Origin: Bacteroidales bacterium
GTDB taxonomy: Bacteria > Bacteroidota > Bacteroidia > Bacteroidales > Bacteroidaceae
Direction of reading: 5' to 3'
Assembly (NCBI GenBank): GCA_004555425.1
Contig: SFID01000133.1
Span: forward strand, 1 to 6,605
DNA length: 6,605 nt
Of the stretch, positions 6,554 to 6,605 are shown piece after piece. A program made the translations under genes and the position numbers. Positions within the stretch are counted from its first letter, which is position 1, and each line of letters starts with the position of its first letter. The notes beneath the pieces are model-generated. The model saw nothing but the letters and a program-made list of their open reading frames with translations. It had not been told where the DNA came from and searched no databases.

Positions 6554-6605
6554 GACTTTTGAAACTTTGAAATCAGGAAGAAAAGCTTTCATTCTGAAAA
6601 AAGCA
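6473..6605 (-). mobile_element. Internal fragment of a DDE transposase
   Basis: The minus strand is open from the right edge of the window and reads KVLLDSAHDAMPYY, then CKRENITPFIDLN. This matches the region around the second catalytic Asp of IS4/IS1182-like DDE transposases (DSAHDA, then a PFIDLN strand). The N-terminal part lies beyond the window. Downstream of DLN (6473) the frame stays open but is simply the antisense of the permease gene, so the C-terminal part with the catalytic Glu and the end of the element are missing. No terminal inverted repeat is visible at the junction. This is a broken fragment, not an intact insertion sequence end. Exact IS family is a guess from memory. Confidence 0.7.

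Noticed and set aside
5357..6592. 411-codon minus-strand frame apparently fusing the transposase core to a long tail
   Set aside because: Only the first 40 or so codons look like transposase; the rest is the exact antisense of the permease gene, which stays open by chance in the same codon register.

Overview
The window looks like a chromosomal segment of a member of Bacteroidales, probably Prevotella-like. Four things point there. The genes lack Shine-Dalgarno sequences. A Bacteroidetes-type promoter (-33 TTG, -7 TACCTTTG) sits in front of lon. The order lon - tgt - LptF/LptG permease matches what I recall from this order. The protein sequences, including a Tgt without the usual zinc cysteines, fit as well. 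This is a call from memory of the families, not from a search.

Layout. Bases 1-333 hold no gene I can support, but many short inverted repeats. Bases 334-1041 (minus strand) encode TrmN6, a tRNA adenine methyltransferase. It is divergent from lon (1431-3908, plus), an ATP-dependent protease complete with all catalytic motifs. tgt (3939-5093, plus), a tRNA-guanine transglycosylase, follows 30 bp after lon. An LptF/LptG family permease starts at about 5348 (plus). Its C-terminus is broken: near 6476 the gene runs into an antisense fragment of a DDE transposase that continues past the right edge of the window.

The most interesting structure is a pair of related, same-orientation, MITE-like elements. 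Copy A (1092-1259) lies between trmN6 and lon; copy B (5132-5320) lies between tgt and the permease. Each has 19-bp terminal inverted repeats and an interior that can fold into one long interrupted hairpin. A 29-nt one-sided bulge, a bulged short stem and a T-rich/A-rich inner stem are shared by both copies. The apical loop differs: copy B carries an extra perfect palindrome.

Functionally, two genes modify tRNA (TrmN6 at A37 of tRNA-Val, Tgt at the wobble base). Lon handles protein quality control, and the permease belongs to the lipopolysaccharide export machinery. lon and tgt probably form an operon. The permease was probably part of it, but copy B now separates them.
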